Assembly: GCA_910576385.1 (NCBI GenBank) | Contig: CAJTIR010000007.1 | Coordinates: forward strand, 62,001-126,000 | Source of the DNA: Lachnospiraceae bacterium | Lineage (GTDB): Bacteria > Bacillota > Clostridia > Lachnospirales > Lachnospiraceae | Direction of reading: 5' to 3' | DNA: 64,000 nucleotides | Part shown: in pieces, positions 61,546-64,000 of the stretch | How the letters are laid out: each line of letters opens with the position of its first letter | Position numbering within the stretch: the first letter of the stretch is position 1 | Notes under the pieces: model-generated | What the model was told of the DNA's origin: nothing | The model's database searches: none | The model's input: only the letters and a program-made list of their open reading frames with translations | Translations under genes and position numbers: made by a program

Positions 61546-62223
61546 ATGGAGAGCTATAAAAAAGAATTTATTGAATTTATGGTAGATTGCCAAGTATTGA
61601 AATTTGGCGAATTTGTGTTAAAGAGTGGGAGAAAATCCCCCTTTTTTATGAATGCAGGGGGCTATGTGACAGGCTCTCAGCTTGCAAAGCTGGGGGAATA
61701 TTACGCAAAGGCGATTCATGAACATTATGGGGATGACTTTGATGTGTTGTTTGGTCCTGCATATAAGGGGATTCCTCTGAGTGTTGCCGCCACAATCGCA
61801 TACAGTAAGTTATATGGTAAGGAGATCCGTTACTGTTCCAATCGTAAAGAAGTGAAGGATCATGGAGATACTGGAATCTTACTGGGAAGCAAACTTAAAG
61901 ATGGAGATAGAGTGGTAATTATTGAGGATGTTACTACTTCTGGCAAATCTATGGAGGAGACGGTTCCTATTATTCGTGCGCAGGCAGATATTGAGATCAA
62001 GGGTTTGATGGTATCTCTCAATCGCATGGAGCGCGGCAAAGGTCAGAAGAGCGCTTTGGAGGAGATTAAAGAATTGTATGGCTTTGATGCAAACGCTATT
62101 GTTACAATGGCAGATGTAGTGGAATATTTGTATAATAAACCATATAAGGGAAATATATATATTAATGAGGAAATGAAAGTGGCAATTGATAACTATTATG
62201 CCCAGTATGGTGCAAAGTCATAA
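61546..62223 (+). CDS. pyrE: orotate phosphoribosyltransferase
   Basis: The 225-residue enzyme joins orotate and PRPP to give OMP, the substrate of PyrF. It has the PRPP-binding motif VVIIEDVTTSGKS (about residues 125-137) and the flexible-loop lysines in RKEVKDHGD. ATG 61546 gives the family start MESYKKEFIEFM with AAGGAG 12 bases upstream; ATG 61525 with GAGGTG eight bases upstream is also possible. It is separated from pyrCFKD by about 530 bases of repeats and probably has its own promoter. Confidence 0.95.
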   Translation: MESYKKEFIEFMVDCQVLKFGEFVLKSGRKSPFFMNAGGYVTGSQLAKLGEYYAKAIHEHYGDDFDVLFGPAYKGIPLSVAATIAYSKLYGKEIRYCSNRKEVKDHGDTGILLGSKLKDGDRVVIIEDVTTSGKSMEETVPIIRAQADIEIKGLMVSLNRMERGKGQKSALEEIKELYGFDANAIVTMADVVEYLYNKPYKGNIYINEEMKVAIDNYYAQYGAKS

Positions 62224-62242
62224 TGATGTTAGGAGCTTTGAT

Positions 62243-62395
62243 ATGAATGAGAAAGTGTATAAGACTATGAGCATAGCAGGAGCTGGAAATATAGCCATCG
62301 GCATTGTAATGGTACTCAGTGGCATTACATGTGGGATTCTTGCTATTGTCAGTGGTGCAAAAATGTTGAAAAGGAAATCAGATATTATTTTTTAG
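62243..62395 (+). CDS. small membrane protein, unknown function
   Basis: The 50-residue protein has one long hydrophobic stretch (about 12-38, rich in Gly, Ile, Ala and Val) with a glycine-zipper look, ending in a Lys/Arg patch. ATG 62243 is preceded by AGGAG eight bases upstream. It lies 19 bases after pyrE and is followed by the VanZ gene. I do not recognise the family. Confidence 0.65.
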   Translation: MNEKVYKTMSIAGAGNIAIGIVMVLSGITCGILAIVSGAKMLKRKSDIIF

Positions 62396-62406
62396 GGATT
62401 GAAAAA

Positions 62407-62874
62407 TTGAAAAAAGATTATAGAAGGATACTCCGGATATGCAGTAAAGCCATGTTCGGAGTCTATATTATTTGTTTGATATATTTTCTGTTTTTTGCAG
62501 AGAGTATGGGGCGCACCTTTGAGAGCAGATCCTACCACTATAACTTGGAACTGTTTAAGGAGATTCGGCGTTTTATCGAATATCGTCATGTTCTTGGGAC
62601 AAAGGCGGTGCTCTTAAATCTTGTGGGAAATATTGTGGCTTTTCTGCCATTTGGCTTTTTTCTGCCCATCCTACATCCCAAGTGCAGATCCTTTTTGTAC
62701 ACTGTATTTTTCAGTTTTGAATTCAGTCTCATGGTGGAGACGATTCAACTGGTGTCTAAGGTGGGCAGTTTTGATGTTGACGATCTTCTTTTAAATACCA
62801 TTGGCGGCGCCCTGGGATGTCTGATTTTTTACTGGATGAATCGGATAAGGAGAACATATGAGACGAAGAAATAG
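62407..62874 (+). CDS. VanZ family protein
   Basis: The 155-residue membrane protein has four hydrophobic helices and the VanZ patterns LLNLVGNIVAFLPFGFFLP and SFDVDDLLLNTIGGALG. VanZ proteins can give low teicoplanin resistance, but most genomic copies have no known role. No ATG fits; TTG 62407 follows AGGGA by eight bases. It overlaps the next gene by 17 bases. Confidence 0.85.
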   Translation: MKKDYRRILRICSKAMFGVYIICLIYFLFFAESMGRTFESRSYHYNLELFKEIRRFIEYRHVLGTKAVLLNLVGNIVAFLPFGFFLPILHPKCRSFLYTVFFSFEFSLMVETIQLVSKVGSFDVDDLLLNTIGGALGCLIFYWMNRIRRTYETKK

Positions 62875-63175
62875 TTATAAATTTGCAGATAAAAAGCATT
62901 CCAAGCGGGGAAAAATTTCCCTCAGTCTTGCAGTGCTGTCACTGATGGCCGCAATTGGGATGGTGACGCTTTCCATACAAAATGCCGGAAATGCCAGTGT
63001 CTATATTGGCAGTGCGGGGCTGTTAGCCCTGATGCTTACTGTGGTGTCATTTGTGATGGGGCTCTCTAGTCTATTGGAAGAGAGTTACAAGTTGTTTCCA
63101 GTCCTGGGAAGCATCTGTTCAGGAGTGATGCTGGCAGGATGGGTGGCAGTCTATGTATTAGGATTTTATGTATAA
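62858..63175 (+). CDS. small three-helix membrane protein (DUF6142-like)
   Basis: The 105-residue protein has a basic N-terminus (about 1-20, Arg/Lys-rich) and three hydrophobic helices (about 21-41, 48-70, 80-103). This resembles the DUF6142 family of Clostridia by my recollection; function is unknown. It overlaps the VanZ gene, so both are translated together. Confidence 0.7.
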   Translation: MRRRNSYKFADKKHSKRGKISLSLAVLSLMAAIGMVTLSIQNAGNASVYIGSAGLLALMLTVVSFVMGLSSLLEESYKLFPVLGSICSGVMLAGWVAVYVLGFYV

Positions 63176-63191
63176 AAAACGAGGTTGAAAA

Positions 63192-64000
63192 ATGGGATAT
63201 CAAGATTTTTGGCAGCCTTACCGCAGGGAAGTGGAGGAGCGTTTTCCTTTAATGGTAGAACGGCTGGAACAAATAGGGATAGAGGAGACGGTGGCTGTTC
63301 CTTTCCGGTCATATTTCCGGCATACAGCATCGTTTTTGTTAAATTTATGTAGGTTAGAGGAGAAAATCTATGCTGGGGAATGGGAGAACAAAGACCTGCA
63401 GGATATGAGCACAGAAAATCAGGTATTATATAAAGAAATATTGCCGCAACATTACGCAGAGAGTTATGGCAATCCTGCCTATGCCACAGCACAGATGGGG
63501 GATGTCTTTGGCAAGCTTTTCGGAATGCTTTATGCTGACATTCGTTCTCTGATTCCCTATGCTTTTGAGGGGCGGAATTTTGAACTGACAATATTTGGAG
63601 AGCTGCTGGTAGAAATTTATAATTGTTTTGAACAGGAAGCTTTGCCACAAGAAGAAGAGATTCAACAGATTATCTACTGGTTTTATCATGACTATGGAGA
63701 GATTTTTACAGAGATTAGCGTGATGGCCCAGAGTAGTCCAGAACTAGATTTTTATATAAAAATAATTATGGACAGCGATCTATCCGATCTGCGGTATTTA
63801 TATCGTTATGGCCTCTATATCAGCGACAATGAGATCAAAGTTGCAGAATATTTAAATCAGATGCCTGAGGAGGAGATTCAGGCAATGGCAGATACCTATA
63901 CCGAGGGGTATCGGATTGGATTTGAAGTGACTGGTAAGGATTTATCAAAAAAGAAATATGTCGATCTGCGATATCCAGTTGGATTTGAGCGGATGATGCG
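63192..64000 (+). CDS. probable M29-type leucyl aminopeptidase, N-terminal part (runs past window end)
   Basis: The frame stays open from ATG 63192 to the window edge (269 codons). The first ~230 residues are a helical domain I do not recognise. Near the end, EVAEYLNQMPEEEIQ-like and YTEGYRIGFEVTGKDLSKKK segments resemble the start of the aminopeptidase T/M29 part found in long Lachnospiraceae leucyl aminopeptidases, which would bring the full protein to about 600-700 residues. The metal ligands lie beyond the window, so the call rests on partial evidence. GAGG sits 7 bases before the ATG. Confidence 0.6.
   Translation, partial: MGYQDFWQPYRREVEERFPLMVERLEQIGIEETVAVPFRSYFRHTASFLLNLCRLEEKIYAGEWENKDLQDMSTENQVLYKEILPQHYAESYGNPAYATAQMGDVFGKLFGMLYADIRSLIPYAFEGRNFELTIFGELLVEIYNCFEQEALPQEEEIQQIIYWFYHDYGEIFTEISVMAQSSPELDFYIKIIMDSDLSDLRYLYRYGLYISDNEIKVAEYLNQMPEEEIQAMADTYTEGYRIGFEVTGKDLSKKKYVDLRYPVGFERMM

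Overview
The window looks like chromosome from a Gram-positive gut-type anaerobe of the class Clostridia, most likely Lachnospiraceae. I infer this from AGGAGG-type ribosome binding sites, TTGACA-17-TATAAT promoters, moderately AT-rich DNA, the gene order prkC-rsgA-rpe-thiN, a KtrAB-type potassium system, a PyrK/PyrD pair, BspA-like repeats and YesM/YesN-type two-component genes. I cannot name the genus from sequence alone.

Layout. 1-3.7 kb: end of a PASTA kinase gene, then rsgA, rpe and thiN. 3.9-5.5 kb: a reverse-strand pair encoding a TerD-domain protein and an AIM24-family protein. 6.0-8.5 kb: ychF and a MATE exporter. 8.8-11.0 kb: a dCache chemoreceptor. 11.4-29.2 kb: a carbohydrate region with a 2243-residue secreted two-GH43 enzyme, a YesM/YesN pair, a sugar-binding protein, a LacI regulator, an Ig-like secreted protein, xylulokinase and a FucI/AraA-type isomerase; together they suggest use of arabinoxylan or similar pentose polymers. 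29.2-32.3 kb: a possible small RNA, an ECF sigma factor and a membrane-anchored beta-propeller protein. 32.3-33.7 kb: an IS1182-type relic, a lone tRNA-Gly and a structured repeat. 33.8-36.4 kb: a secreted tandem thioredoxin-fold/Fn3 protein, a small Asn-rich repeat protein and a rhodanese. 36.5-39.8 kb: RNA methyltransferase, amidase, RdgB and YfcE. 39.9-43.6 kb: a more GC-rich ABC exporter cassette with a lipoprotein. 44.0-44.8 kb: seven tRNA genes. 45.0-54.0 kb: a signalling run with hybrid-like kinase, HD-GYP regulator, cheR, cheB, a CheY-like regulator, cheA, cheW and a chemoreceptor lacking a sensor domain. 54.1-56.1 kb: KtrB/KtrA. 57.1-62.2 kb: pyrC, pyrF, pyrK, pyrD and pyrE. 62.2-64 kb: small membrane proteins and the start of a probable M29 aminopeptidase.

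The most unusual content is between the genes. There are several families of short dispersed repeats with inverted ends. One family, with copies at 25.8 and 33.5 kb in opposite orientation, keeps its internal hairpins through paired base changes. Another, with ends reading TAACTATTCAGAA, has copies at 5.7, 56.1 and 61.3 kb; a third is shared by 43.6 and 61.3 kb; a 99-bp palindromic element at 61.1 kb carries ends like those of the IS1182 relic. No CRISPR array, prophage, rRNA or complete insertion sequence was seen.

All functional calls come from reading motifs by eye and from family knowledge; no database search was run.
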